Shown here: positions 20,196 to 30,826 of the stretch, piece after piece
How the letters are laid out: the number at the start of each line of letters is the position of its first letter
How positions within the stretch are numbered: position 1 is the stretch's first letter
Assembly (NCBI GenBank): GCA_022376515.1
Contig: WTXI01000095.1
Coordinates: 62,001 to 126,000 of the forward strand
DNA length: 64,000 nucleotides
Direction: 5' to 3'
From: Lactifluus volemus
Taxonomy: Eukaryota > Basidiomycota > Agaricomycetes > Russulales > Russulaceae
The notes under the pieces: generated by a model
What the model was told of the DNA's origin: nothing
What the model saw: only the letters and a program-made list of their open reading frames with translations
Databases searched by the model: none
Translations under genes and position numbers: made by a program

Positions 20196-21659
20196 GTGAT
20201 CAACAGGAGTATCTCAAACCCCTGGGGTTTGAGGGTAGGGTAACTATGGGGTAAGGGTAAGGGTATGTCTTCACATACCCCAACAGACCCCCAGACCCCA
20301 GAGGTACCCCAGATGCCATAGCAGGTGAAGACAATAGGAGAGTAACAGAGGAGATGTCTGAGGATGCAACAGGGGGGGATGTGTTGGTAGGGCCCAGGCA
20401 TACTCAGAGAAGCAATCAGAGGAGCAGGGGGGAAGGTGGTGGTGGAAATGGATGCTATGATGAGGTGTAGTGGTGTGCATATGGCAGGGAGGCAAGAACA
20501 ACAACAGAAGGGTGGGGGAGATGAGAATGGATGCTATAGCAATGCACAGCAGCACATACACAGCAAGGAGGTGAGGTGAATAACAGGGTGGCAGAGAAGG
20601 AGGAAGTGGATGCTATGGCAACATCAGGAAAACCCATCTGGCCTTAAAGTGTATTAGATGCTCCTTAGAGCTTACTTAAGTGTCTTATTAACATTGGTAA
20701 TTAGATCCTTCTACTTACTACTGTCAATAAGACACCTAAGTAAGCTTTAAGGAGCATCTAATATACTTTAAGACCAGATGGGTTTTCCTGATGAATGTGC
20801 AGTGGTGTGTGCATGACCATGACAGGGAGGTGAGGGGAACAGCAGGAGGGTGGAGGTGGTGGGAGTGGATGTTGTGGCAAGGCACAGCAGCACATGTGGT
20901 AGAGAAGGGGTCAGATGAACAGGGTGATGAAAAGGTAGTGGAAATGGACGCTTTTATGAGATGCAGCGGTGCACATGCAGAAGAGAGGTGGGGGAGACAA
21001 CAGCAGAGTGGACAAGGCAGAAATGGATGCTGTGGAGAAGCACAGTGGTGCACATGTGGCAGGAAAATGAGAGGGGCAATAGAATGATAGATGAGGTGGG
21101 GTTGGACAATATGGCAAGGCGCAGTGACACACATGCAGCAGGGAGTCAATAAGAGAAGTAAGGAGAAAGACAGAGGCAGAAATGGATGCTGTGATGAGAC
21201 GTGGCAGTGCGCAGGCAGAATGGAGGTGAGATGAACAACAGGAGGGTAGATGAGATAACAATGGATGTTTTGACAAAGTGCAGAAGTGTGCATGCAGCAG
21301 AGAAGTGAGAGAGCAGCAGGATGACAGATGAGGCAGGGTTGGATAATATGGCAAGGTACAGTGGCATGCATGCAGCAGGAAGACAATAATGGAAGCAAGA
21401 AGACAGGCAGAGGTTGAAACAGATGCTTTAATTAGGTACAGTGGGGTGGCAGTGGCAGCAGCAGTAGGTGGAGACAATGGCACACACAGTGACACACTTA
21501 CCTCATAGGAGACATGACCCCAACACTAACCTCCAGGTCAGGTCTGTGTACCCTGCCTGTACCCCACAAAAACCCCAACCCCAGCCTTGGGGTAAGGGTT
21601 TGCTGGGGTAAGGGTAAGGGTATCAATAAAGATACCCCAGGGTTACCCTTGTTGATCAC
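20196..21659 (-). mobile_element. DNA transposon D2, inverted copy of D1, TA target duplication
   Basis: Begins GTGATCAACAGGAGTATCTC and ends GATACCCCAGGGTTACCCTTGTTGATCAC, with TA at 20194-20195 and 21660-21661. Its interior aligns with D1 in inverse orientation across the whole length. It contains a 162-bp CATCAGG MITE at 20632-20793, which D1 lacks. No transposase is encoded. Confidence 0.88.
20632..20793. mobile_element. CATCAGG foldback MITE, copy 2, with a paralogous empty site
   Basis: Palindrome CATCAGGAAAACCCATCTGG to CCAGATGGGTTTTCCTGATG. D1 gives the unoccupied sequence: CTATGGCAATGTG there (inverse of about 17,978-17,990), against CTATGGCAA-element-AATGTG here. The insertion therefore duplicated only AA. 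Confidence 0.92.
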
Positions 21660-21728
21660 TACGAGTCAATGTTGACAAGCAAACTACAGAATTTCAAGCA
21701 GCTTCTCAGCAAAACATTTTTTTTTTAG

Positions 21729-21821
21729 TAGTTGCCTGGAATCTTTGTAGGAGTTATATAAGAAAATTAAGTAAATTTTAAGGAGCCTTTAAGCTGAAAC
21801 AGGTTTTCCTGATGTGGTTTA
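21729..21821. mobile_element. Half of a CATCAGG-family foldback element
   Basis: AAGTAAATTTTAAGGAGCCT then AAGCTGAAACAGGTTTTCCTGATG (ending about 21,814) matches one arm of the 172-bp MITE. The other arm is missing or decayed. The Copia C2 LTR begins at 21,822. Confidence 0.55.
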
Positions 21822-22088
21822 TGTGAAGTTTTGTGACTCAATGTAAGAAATAGAAATGCTGAGGAAAAAAGGAGGCCGCAGTGGTGACGAATTTAAGTCT
21901 TTTGAGTCCTTGAGTATCATGTGAAAATGAGTGGGGCAGAAGGTCCCAGAAATCATCCAAGGGGGAGAAAGCGAAACCTAGTAAGGTATCAAAGAGTAAA
22001 AAGGGTTATAGTAAAGGAGCGACGGCCACGATGTGTTGATGGTCCGTGTGCAGCCGCTTTAGGGCTGGCTCAAGATCATACTCTAACA
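21822..22088 (-). repeat. Copia C2 3' LTR (267 bp)
   Basis: TGTGAAGTTTTGTGACTCAA to AGATCATACTCTAACA on the plus strand, matching the outer parts of 26784-27160 with a few substitutions. Confidence 0.9.
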
Positions 22089-22095
22089 CACCCCC

Positions 22096-22608
22096 TCAGT
22101 CCTGAAAGTGCAAGCCAAGCTTGTGTGAAAGTCGCCCATACTTCTCGCGTACTAACCCCTTCATGAATATATCAGCGATCTGATCATCGGTGGGCATGTA
22201 GGTGAGATCGATGTCACCAGCAGCGACTCTCTCGCACAAGAAGTGGTGTCGTAAGTTGATGTGTTTCGTGCGATCATGAAATTCAGGGTTTCGAGCAATC
22301 ACAATAGTGGACTGGTTGTCCATGTACAAAGTAGTTGGGAGCGAAAGGTTGAGGTTGAGCTCTTGTAAGAGATGTTGTAGCCAAATCGCTTCCTTGGCAG
22401 TGTAAGCAGCTGCAACATACTCAGCTTTAGTGCTTGATAGTGCGACTGATGTTTGCTTCTTCGAGCCCCAACTAATTGCACCCCCTCTGAGCATGAAAGT
22501 GAAACCAGAGGTGGACTTTCTGTTGTTAATGTTGCTGGCCCAGTCAGCATTCACAAAACTGCGCAAGGTAGTGATGTTAGGGGCCCTGCGCCAAAAAGTG
22601 AGACACAA
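22096..22608 (-). pseudogene. C2 RNase H
   Basis: Continuous frame containing SFVNADWASNINNRKSTSGF, ALSSTKAEYVAAAYTAKEAI, YMDNQSTIVIARNPEFHDRT, HINLRHHFLCERVAAGDIDL and TDDQIADIFMKGL. The RNase H catalytic Asp, Glu and Asp and the conserved Copia C-terminus are all present. It ends 8 bp before the LTR. Confidence 0.88.
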
Positions 22609-22638
22609 AGATGAGGATCCCCATAGGTACTTAAAAAC

Positions 22639-23768
22639 TCAGTTGAGGGAGTGGAAATGAGATGAGCCAGGTGTGGCGTTATGCCATCCAAGAGCTGACA
22701 CAGCATAGGCGAGGTCAGGGCACGTGCCAACCATAAGGTACATGAGTGCTCCAATAGCACTTTGATAGAGTTTCGTGTTGGATTCAGGCTGTGACAATTT
22801 GCGAAGGTGCTCATTGGTGACAGCGGGAGTAGAGACGGGACGAATGGAAGACTTCCCAAAGCGCTCAAGAACTTCATTTGAGTACTTCTCTTGTGAGAGA
22901 GAGATAGATCCGGTGTCGTGATTGTGGGTGACGTGCATGCTGAGGATCCAGGTGAGGTACCCAAGGTCGGTCATCTCATAGTACTGGCAGAGGAGAGCCT
23001 TGTCCCACTCTATCTCAGCAAGGCTGCTGGAGGCCATTGTGATGTCATCCACATAAAGTGCAATAATAGAGGTGTGGGGATTAGTGAAGCAGATGAAAAC
23101 AGCATGATCAGATTGTGTATTCTGATATCCCATGGAAGTGAGGCGCGCCTTGATATTTTCATACCATATGTGCCCACCTTGCTTGGTCCTGTAGATGGCC
23201 TTGATGAGTCGCAAGACCATGCCATTGGGGATGTCAAAACCTGGGGGAGGACTCATAAAAAATTTCTCCTTAAGTGTACCATTCAAATATGCTGATTTGA
23301 CATCCATTTGGTGTAACTCAAAATCCCTCTCCGCAGCAATCGCAAGTATGGCACGGAGAGAGGCAAGTTTTGCAACGGGCGCGAAAGTTTCATCGAAATC
23401 GATGCCCTTGATTTGCGTGAATCCTTGAGCAACAACTCAGGCTTTGTACTTCTGTACACTACTGTCGGGCCTGCGCTTGACATGGAAGACCTAACGGCTG
23501 CCAATGATCTTGTGGCCGCGAGGGTGTGGTACAACCTCATAAATGCCCATTTGCTCAAAGGCGATACACTTGTTTTCACATGCGAGTCTCCACTCAGTTG
23601 CATCTGGTCGAGCCATAGCCTCATTGAAAGTGTGAGGATCACTCCTGATTTCGGTTTTGGCAACACTAGCATGCACAGGGGATTTGCGTTTGTATGAACT
23701 CACATCGTAGCGAGGGTTGTCATCATGAGTCAGTGCGTGGGTCACGCATTTCGGGCAGGCGTCTGTGA
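22639..23768 (-). pseudogene. C2 reverse transcriptase
   Basis: Frames 23784-23491 and 23672-23283 give HTFNEAMARPDATEWRLACE and ENKCIAFEQMGIYEVVPHPR, then the continuation RAILAIAAERDFELHQMDVK. Frame 23307-22639 gives MDVKSAYLNGTLKEKFFMSP, the catalytic box ALYVDDITMA (about 23,065-23,035), and IGALMYLMVGTCPDLAYAVS. YVDD is intact, but at least two frameshifts interrupt the domain. Confidence 0.87.
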
Positions 23769-23940
23769 CATCAGGAAAACCCATTTTGCCTTAAACTGTA
23801 TTAGATGCTCCTTAAAGCTTACTTAAGATGTTGGTAATTAGATCCTCAATGTTGGTAAGTTGAGGATCTAATTACCAACATCTTAAGTAAGCTTTAAGGA
23901 GCATCTAATACAGTTTAAGGCAAAATGGGTTTTCCTGATG
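23769..23940. mobile_element. CATCAGG foldback MITE, copy 3, inside Copia C2
   Basis: A 172-bp palindrome between the integrase and RT coding parts of C2. GA lies on both sides, in line with a two-base duplication. It must be younger than C2. Confidence 0.92.
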
Positions 23941-24900
23941 GAGAGGGGGTGCGAGAGGAGGAATCGCGGGTTGTGCGTTGTCTCCTTCAATCGCAGTGTC
24001 CCCTTTATCATTGTCATCACCGTCGTCGATCATGAGGCATTCGTGAGTCAGCCCCCCTTTATCAAATACGATGTCACAAGAATAGTAGATTTTGTGAGTG
24101 GAGCAATGAACAAGTTTGAAGGCTTTATAATTTGCTGCAAGCCCAAGGAAGATGCACAGCTTGGAATGAGAGGATAGTTTAGAGCGATAATCCCCAGGAA
24201 CATGCATGTGTGTCTTGCACCCAAAGATTCAGAGTCGCAAGACGTCGGGCTTGTTGCCACTCCAGGACTCTTCTGGGGTAATGTTGTGAAGTGAAATGGA
24301 AGGGGAAAAATTGTGGAGGATAGCAGCATATTGGAGAGCGTTGTACCAGAAAGATTGGGGGAGGTTGGCATCGTTCAGTATCGCTTGCACCTTGTCCAAT
24401 AGGGTGCGATTCATGCATTCCGCTACACCATTATGCTCTGGTGTGTCAGTAGTAGTAACTTCTTGCCAAATACCCTTTTCTTCGAAATAATGGGTAGAAA
24501 CATTTCCAGTGTACTCTCCTTCACCATCTGATCTCAGAACTTTGAGTGTCTTCCCAGTATCACATTCAGCTCGCGCCATGAAAATCTTCAAGTAATAAAG
24601 AAGGTCAGACTTGCATTTGAGCCCCACAACGTAGACTTTTCATGATTTGTTGTCCGTGAATGTTGTGAAGTACTCATATCCCTCATGGGACCAAGTCGGG
24701 AGTTTGCTGCAGATATCAGAGAACACACGGCCAAGCACTTCAGTAGCGTGCGTGTCAGTCAATTTTGCAATATCAATATGGCTTTGCTTCCCAACAAGGC
24801 AAGGCTCGCAGATCGTCGTAACGTCCAGGGGTCCCTCTATAGTCATCCCCTTAACAAGTCCCTTTTCTGCCATTTGTACCACAGCTCTGACATTGGTGTG
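23940..24900 (-). pseudogene. C2 integrase
   Basis: Pieces in order are CEPCLVGKQSHIDIAKLTDT (end of the GAG-pre-integrase module, about 24,805) and YEYFTTFTDNKS (about 24,660). Frame 24627-24229 follows with VLRSDGEGEYTGNVSTHYFE (second Asp) and PEHNGVAECMNRTLLDKVQA (Glu), and then YKAFKLVHCSTHKIYYSCDI (about 24,125). Frame breaks at about 24,635 and 24,225 and the MITE at 23,769-23,940 separate it from RT. Confidence 0.85.
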
Positions 24901-24915
24901 ACCAAGATAGCAGTG

Positions 24916-26720
24916 TCAGATGGCAAGAGTAGCAGTGGAGCCGGCGCTCTCAGTAAGGAAAGCGACTTTGGTTGGCAGAGGCAACTCTTCATTTTCATGG
25001 GGAAAGGTTGATACATTCGCGATGCATACTTTCTCTGGGGTGACGGTCTGGATGTCCATGATGTAAAGGTTTGAGAACATTTGACCCTGGCAGGTGATGG
25101 TGCCAGACTTGTCGCAGAGGGAGCATGATGTGTTGCTAAAGAGCAGGCTAGCGCCATGCTGAGCAAGGTATGACACAGAAAGGAGGTTGTCATAGAGGTC
25201 AGGGACAAATAGAACTTCTTGAAAGATTGCTGTTTTCCATGTGCCATTGGTGCACATACGGATGTGAATGCAACTAACGCCCATGGCCAGGATGGACCGA
25301 GCATCTCCAAGAGTGACTTTGATGGGAGAGGAGAGGGGAACAAAGTGTGTGAACCATGAACGGTTGCACAACATGGTATGTGATGCGCCTGAATCAAGTA
25401 TCCAGGATTCGAGTAGGAAGCAGGAGTGAAGAGAGTGAGCAGCATAGAGAAATATTTCCTCGTCAGATTGCAAAGCAATGGTGACTTTTGTGGAAGCAGG
25501 TGCAGGAGCGGAGGCGGGGGCTGAAGTGGATGTAGTGGCAGGTGTTGCTGTTGCAGTCTTCGCTTCCTTCTCCTTCTGCGCCTTAAGCTTATGACATTCA
25601 CTGACATTATGTCTGGTGAAGTTGCAATGAGTACACTTCTTCTTCTGCTGATCTTTGCGTTTGTTCTGTTCTCCTTTCCCTTTGTCCTTCTCCGAATCCT
25701 TCTTATCGCTCTTCTTTTTGTTGTCCTTGCCTTTTCGGGCCGCCTTTGCGTAGAACGCAGCTGCCCTGTCACCCGATTCTCGTATGCATGAATCTTTATC
25801 AGTGAGGATGCGCAACTTTATGTTTTCAGGAGTTTGCTCTGCTGGGGTGAGATTGTTGAGAACAATTTTAAGCATCCTGTGGGGTGCAGGAAGAGCGTTG
25901 GTAATGGCAAGGGTGATCTGCTGAGGGGTGAAGGGAGAGCCAGCCTCGGTTAGTCAATGCGAGGCATTGATCATGGTGTCGATCTGTGGTTCCAGGGGTT
26001 TGGCATCATTTAGAGGTGTGCTGAAGAGTCGTGTCATCAATTGAGAGAGTTTATGACTTCCACAACCCTTAAAACGAGTGGCAAGACAATCAAGACAGTC
26101 TTTGGCCATCTGCATGTGGAAAATAAGATGAGCCGGTTTCCCAGTGAGAGATAACGCGATGAGAGAAAAGGCTTGCTAGTTCTTCTCATCCCAGGCAGCA
26201 GCTTCGGCAGGGTAGACAAGAGGATGTGGGTGCGGGTCGATGAGGACAGTCAGGAGTCTATAGCTCCTTAGAACTATGCGCATATGGAATTGCCAGATAG
26301 AGAAGTTGCTGCTGTCTTGCTCGAGTGGTGGGATATTGTAGTGTTGTGATATGACCATTGGGCCAGGCACAGTGGGAGGCAAATGAGCTGGTGGGACCAA
26401 GGGAGGTAGATTTGGAGCTAGCAGAATCAGAGGTTGCTGGTGCACCCATGGAATCGTGGCCTGACGATGCACCGGTTAGATCGGAGGGATTGGGACAGGT
26501 TAGTGCATGGGCAAGATTGCATGATGCTGGAAAGGCGATGGTGTACCATCTGGGGTACTAGCCGCCAAGGACAAGGCAGAGGTGTGCACAGAACCGTAAG
26601 GAGGGCCATAGATGGAACCTTGAGCAGAACCGTGAAAAGAACCAGCAGGACTGGCAACAGCGTCATTGTCGGCTGGGTTAAAGAGTTGCAGAGGTGCAAC
26701 AGGGTGTGCAGTGGCTTGGC
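24916..26720 (-). pseudogene. C2 gag, zinc knuckle and protease
   Basis: At 26720-26000 broken frames give the gag start (DNDAVASPAGSF; VISQHYNIPPLEQDSSNFSI; WQFHMRIVLRSYRLLTVLID). Frame 25875-24916 gives a Lys-rich linker, the zinc knuckle CTHCNFTRHNVSECHK (about 25640-25590), and the protease WILDSGASHTMLCNRS (about 25410-25365) with FVPDLYDNLLSVSYLAQHGA after it. The standard Copia layout is present, but gag is split by stops near 26,180 and 25,900. Confidence 0.85.
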
Positions 26721-26783
26721 TCATGCTACGTGTGATTGGCGACAGCGTGGTTGGACTCAGGCAGAGACTCAGGTCTCGTAATC

Positions 26784-27160
26784 TGTGAAGTTTTGTAACT
26801 CAGCATAAGAAATAGAAACACTACTATATTGCTATCTAACCTGTGAAGTTTTGTGACTATGACAATGAGTTTTCTAAGCTATGACTAAGAGAACAAAAAG
26901 GGGCTCACCTCAGTGTAAGAAATAGAAACACTGAGGAAAAAAGGAGGCTGCAGTGGCGACGAATTTAAGTCTTTCAAGTCCTTAAGTATCATGTGAAAAT
27001 GAGTGGGGCAGAAGGTCCCAGAAATCGTCCAAGGGGGAGAAAGCAAAACCTAGTAAGGTATCAAAGAGTAAAAAGGGTTATAGTAAAGGAGCGATGGCCA
27101 TAATGCATCGATGGTCTGTGCGCAGCCACTTTAGGGCTGGCTCAAGATCATACTCTAACA
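26784..27160 (-). repeat. Copia C2 5' LTR (377 bp, with internal duplication)
   Basis: Same sequence as the 3' LTR plus an extra about 110 bp between 26,822 and 26,930 that repeats TGTGAAGTTTTGTGAC and TAAGAAATAGAAACACT. Terminal CTCTAACA (plus strand) marks the LTR start. The size difference shows the two LTRs have diverged structurally since insertion. Confidence 0.88.
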
Positions 27161-27672
27161 ATTTAGCTATATCTAGTTAATGTGACAGGATAATTGAGCA
27201 GCACTAGCTATATAGAAGTATACTAGTTATGACTAATCATACTGGTCATAATTAACTAACTTCAACAGTAGGTGCTGTAGAAAGTAGTGCCAGTAATTGC
27301 TGGGCTGAATTCAAAGCACTTTTGTACTTTTACTGTATATATTGTACTAATTTAGCCAGTACCACTGATCAGCCCCCCTGCTTTACCCAAAGATTGGTAC
27401 TACTGGACTGCCGCCCTTGACCCCAGTGTCATCCACAGAGAATGGTGACCCTTTGTGACAGTCTGTGCCTGGTATTTGTCTGCCTATGACAATGTTTGTG
27501 TAATTCTCATGTCTCAGCTATGTTTGTTTTCCTCATTATGCTTCAGCTCCATAGTCATGGTCCCCTGATCATGTCTTCCATTCATCCCCTGCCCTCCTTG
27601 AGGCATGGCTCATTCTATGAGCAGTTGGAAAGCAATGCATAGCAGAATGGTTTGCTGCTTTGTCCTAACTTG
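27161..27672. other. AT-rich spacer, nothing recognised
   Basis: Contains repeated CTAGTTA/TAGCTATA words (27,160-27,260) and no credible reading frame, terminal repeat or RNA gene. Confidence 0.35.
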
Positions 27673-27931
27673 CATTGCACTTCAATTTTGCCCTTCCTCT
27701 CACTTGAGCTAGTGGGCCATTACTTCGTATGGCATGTCCGAGTTCTCCCATGTCATAGATGTGCATATAAATGCAATTCTCTGCTTACATTGCGGAACAA
27801 ATGAAAATTAATGAAAACCACATTGAAACCATTTCACACACCATAACAGTATCAAACAGTAAAAGTTTAGTATGCAATTTCTATGACTACTGACCACAAA
27901 GAGTTGAAATAAAAATCACATTATACCATGT
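27673..27931 (+). repeat. Direct repeat flanking the helicase-peptidase ORF, copy 1 (short)
   Basis: TTGCACTTCAATTTTGCCCT then TCCTCTCACTTGAGCTAGTG through to AAAATCACATTATACCAT is repeated in the same orientation at 30,186-30,822. Copy 1 lacks about 370 bp found in the middle of copy 2. Confidence 0.85.
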
Positions 27932-28220
27932 TGTTCAGCAAGCAACCAACATGAATGACCATCGCCTTTCCGTCCACTGCATCTTGATCTTCTTGATCCA
28001 ACCAACCACCTCTTGTATGTCACTATAACCTTCTTCCCGCCACGTTTCATTCTAATTCGCTACTGTAGAACTGTACCAGTAATGTCGACAACATGCAAAC
28101 AAACACTATTCAAGTAACCAGAACTCGTAGCATTGAACGAATTCACATTCGCGTTTGCGTATTGTACATAGCATATCGTGTACAGATGTTACAATACCAT
28201 TTACATATTCTATGATGTTG

Positions 28221-30176
28221 TCATGTTACATGGGAATCGTCGCGGATATATATTACTAAAATAGAATCACCCGTCGGAATTGAAGACATATTCGACGACT
28301 CATAAACTAAACGTTTTCCTGTAAATAAGCCGTCGTGAAACCAAACCATACCATTACAATTTACAACCCTAGCTGTGAAATGGTCGCACGAAAAATAGAT
28401 CACACCACGTAGATTATACAGGCGACGCGAGCCATTGGCATCGATATGTAAAATAGGTTCTAACACGCGTAGTCCTTTCCACAGTTCGACACCTATTAAA
28501 GGAGGATGCAACACAAATGAAAACAAGCGAACCAAGCCCATTCCACATTCACAACACATAGACGATGATGGGGTGGTAAAGTTTTCCATATATTGTTGCA
28601 TGGTATAGTGTGTGGGAGCAGCTGGCGTCATAATTTCACACGAATCAGTAATCCTTTCGTCAGCATCCACTGTGTGATCGTTACAACAACGACGGAAAGA
28701 TCTCATAACTGGAGATTGGGATACCAACAATCGATTCATAACAGCATGGACACTTGTATAACACCCAAATGCAAACTCATCGTCCAACCTCGAAAATCGA
28801 CGTCTCATAAAATCACGTATCTGCTCTAAGGTATAAGATGCCGTTTCCGAATGAGAATTCACATGCAAATTAAATAAGTTGATCAAACAATCAAGAAGTT
28901 CATTGCTCAATTCATGCCATGCACTTGCTATCATATCCAGATCTTCACGCCAAATGTTGAAAAGTATTGTAATAATCGCATTGTATGCACAACTGTTATT
29001 ATCCCATTGTGTACCAATAGGGACAAGCACCTCAGAAGAAATGGAACTGGTTATGTCGGACAAACTTGTTTTGCGTCTTTTGACGTGCCTTTGTGATACC
29101 TGAGAATCGTTTGAGTGCTCTCTTTTGTTGGTCTTGAATCCCTTAACGCTTGACTCATGCACAGAAGAATGATTGAGATTGGTTTTCACCATTGACGTTG
29201 TCGTCCTCGAATTCACTTCACCTGTAACTATTGGAGATGAACGCAGATTATCTTTTGTTTTTATGGAATTTATTATGTTCCATTGTATTTCTCCTCCTGG
29301 TAACTCATTGCTTTCTATGAAGGGGTCGCGCTTATTCCATCTCAACGCTTTGTGTAAGTGACATGGCATGTACTGTAGTCCCCTTTTGTCTCTAAACAGG
29401 GCGATGAGCGTTTTCCTACGATCTGCCATTGCGACCTTTATCGACAGTTTGTTTTCAAAGCGTAGGGTTGTTATATCGTCAAGAAGCTCGAGTTCGTGAA
29501 ATTCTTGCCACAACGCCCCTGATGCACCCCCTGTGATTTTAGAGGGATGGAAACCGCCTAAGATTAACGTACCTCTCGCACTTGTTCCACGCGAGAGCGC
29601 TGTGTAGTATCCTTGATGCGTTCGTGTATATTTCAATTCCATGACATTATATGTTCGTGTTTTACCTTGAGAAGCATAGTCTGTCATACTGAAATTGGGC
29701 AATACGTCAGTTTGTGAACATGTGATGGCAACGGAACTATCGTCTGGCAAAAAACAAGTCGTAGTAACAGTGTTTTTCGTTAATGGAACCACGTTCAACG
29801 GCAGGCCATCAAGCTTCACCACAAGAGGCAGATCCTTGAGATGAACAAAAAGAGTTTCCAACGTCTTTGAGCCATTTATTGATTGCGACTGCCATCCATA
29901 TACAAATGCCTCTTGTCCCTTTGTAATACAAAGTTCCGTCGCGATGTTGTTCTGTATCATGACCGGCATGCCCACACATAGCGATAATTTTCCAGGTACT
30001 AGCTTTGAATTTGCGCAAGGTGGTTGATCCCACAGGAGTTTCTGAACATTTGGCCCGATCTTGCCATCCACGGTCACATCTTGTCTGTGTTTACTATGTT
30101 TTACAGGCTGCTTCTTCCTTCCTGTATCTTTCACTTCATCCGAAGTCAGTGTATCTATGGAAAAGAAATCAACCAA
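28221..30176 (-). pseudogene. C-terminal Pif1-type helicase fused to a USP-like cysteine peptidase domain (5'-truncated)
   Basis: A 651-codon open frame (residue numbers from its first codon). Residues 60-210 are the end of a Pif1/RRM3 superfamily-1B helicase: VPGKLSLCVGMPVMIQNN, CITKGQEAFVYGWQ, then motif V/VI-like SMTDYASQGKTRTYNVMEL and QGYYTALSRGTSARGTLIL. Residues 250-380 are a polar linker. Residues 385-650 look like a ubiquitin-specific-protease-type domain, with Cys box WDNNSCAYNAI (Cys396), zinc-ligand-like Cys/His pairs (497-501, 541-544) and His box CDHFTARVV (His599) followed by WFHDG. Walker A and the whole N-terminal helicase, and any Helitron Rep region, are absent; a stop lies just before the first codon where the flanking repeat begins. 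Large Pif1 proteins of this kind are known from basidiomycete Helitron-like elements. The peptidase call is from motif spacing. Confidence 0.75.
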
Positions 30177-30185
30177 TTTCTGTTT

Positions 30186-30822
30186 TGTTGCACTTCAATT
30201 TTGCCCTTCCTCTCACTAAGGCCAGCATAATTGGCCATCTTCTCACTCATCCATCACACAATCTGCTGGAATATTATAGCAGAGTGGGAAAGGTGGGTAG
30301 ATGCTAAGGGCGAAAAGGATGATGCACAGAGTGTGCATGGGCTTGAGGACAGGACATCAGATGTCAACGGCACCCTGAGGGCCACCAGAAGTGGGTAGCA
30401 ACTGCTCCCCATTGGGGGCAATCATCCACGGCCATTAATCACAGTACACCTTCGTTTTTTGCATCAAGACCCTCTTTGTATATTAGTTGACTCAGTTTCA
30501 TTGATGGGTGATGAACTGATCACTCAGAGCCAATCGAGTGGCCGTCTTTGGGGTAGTAACAGCAGTAGCACATGTTTTTGATGTACTTGAGCTAGTGGGC
30601 CATTACTTTGTATGGCATGTCCGAGTTCTCCCATGTTGTAGATGTGCATATAAGTACAATCCTCTGCTCACATTGTGGAATAAATGCAAGTTTATGCAAC
30701 ATAATGAAAACTACATTGAAACTATTTTGCACACCATCATGATAATAGTATCAAACAGTAAAACTTTATGCAATGTCTATGACTAGAGACCACAAAAGTT
30801 GAAATATAAATCACATTATACC
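30186..30822 (+). repeat. Direct repeat flanking the helicase-peptidase ORF, copy 2 (long)
   Basis: Shares its start (30,188-30,217) and its last about 235 bp (30,586-30,822) with copy 1 at 27,673-27,931, with an extra central segment 30,218-30,585. It ends four bases before element B. No coding content recognised. Confidence 0.85.
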
Positions 30823-30826
30823 ATAA

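Larger units (their letters stand above)
19648..21728 (+). pseudogene. Unknown coiled-coil ORF split by transposon D2
   Basis: Two plus-strand segments (19648-19833, and about 19900-20195) encode acidic and Lys/Glu-rich sequence. The second has a strong coiled coil (LEECKGENRLRLQRLEQEKI ... RMEVEEKLENDREAQKEE). D2 interrupts it at a GAT-TA site. Taking out D2 and one copy of the TA gives GAT TAC GAG and a frame that stays open for another 20 codons (21662-21725) before TAG at 21726-21728. So the frame was coding when D2 arrived. A stop upstream at about 19,875 suggests an intron or older damage. The family is not recognised; it could be a host gene or a transposon accessory gene. Confidence 0.5.
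21822..27160 (-). mobile_element. Ty1/Copia element C2 with both LTRs, inactivated
   Basis: LTRs lie at 21822-22088 and 26784-27160 (minus orientation: TGTTAGAGTATGATCTTGAG ... AAAACTTCACA). A polypurine tract (GACTGAGGGGGTG, minus strand, at 22089-22101) abuts the 3' LTR. Flanks are GTTTA and ATTTA, so the target duplication agrees in 4 of 5 positions. The coding order on the minus strand is gag, zinc knuckle, protease, integrase, RT and RNase H, as in Copia. Many frameshifts and a MITE at 23769-23940 disable it. Confidence 0.92.
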
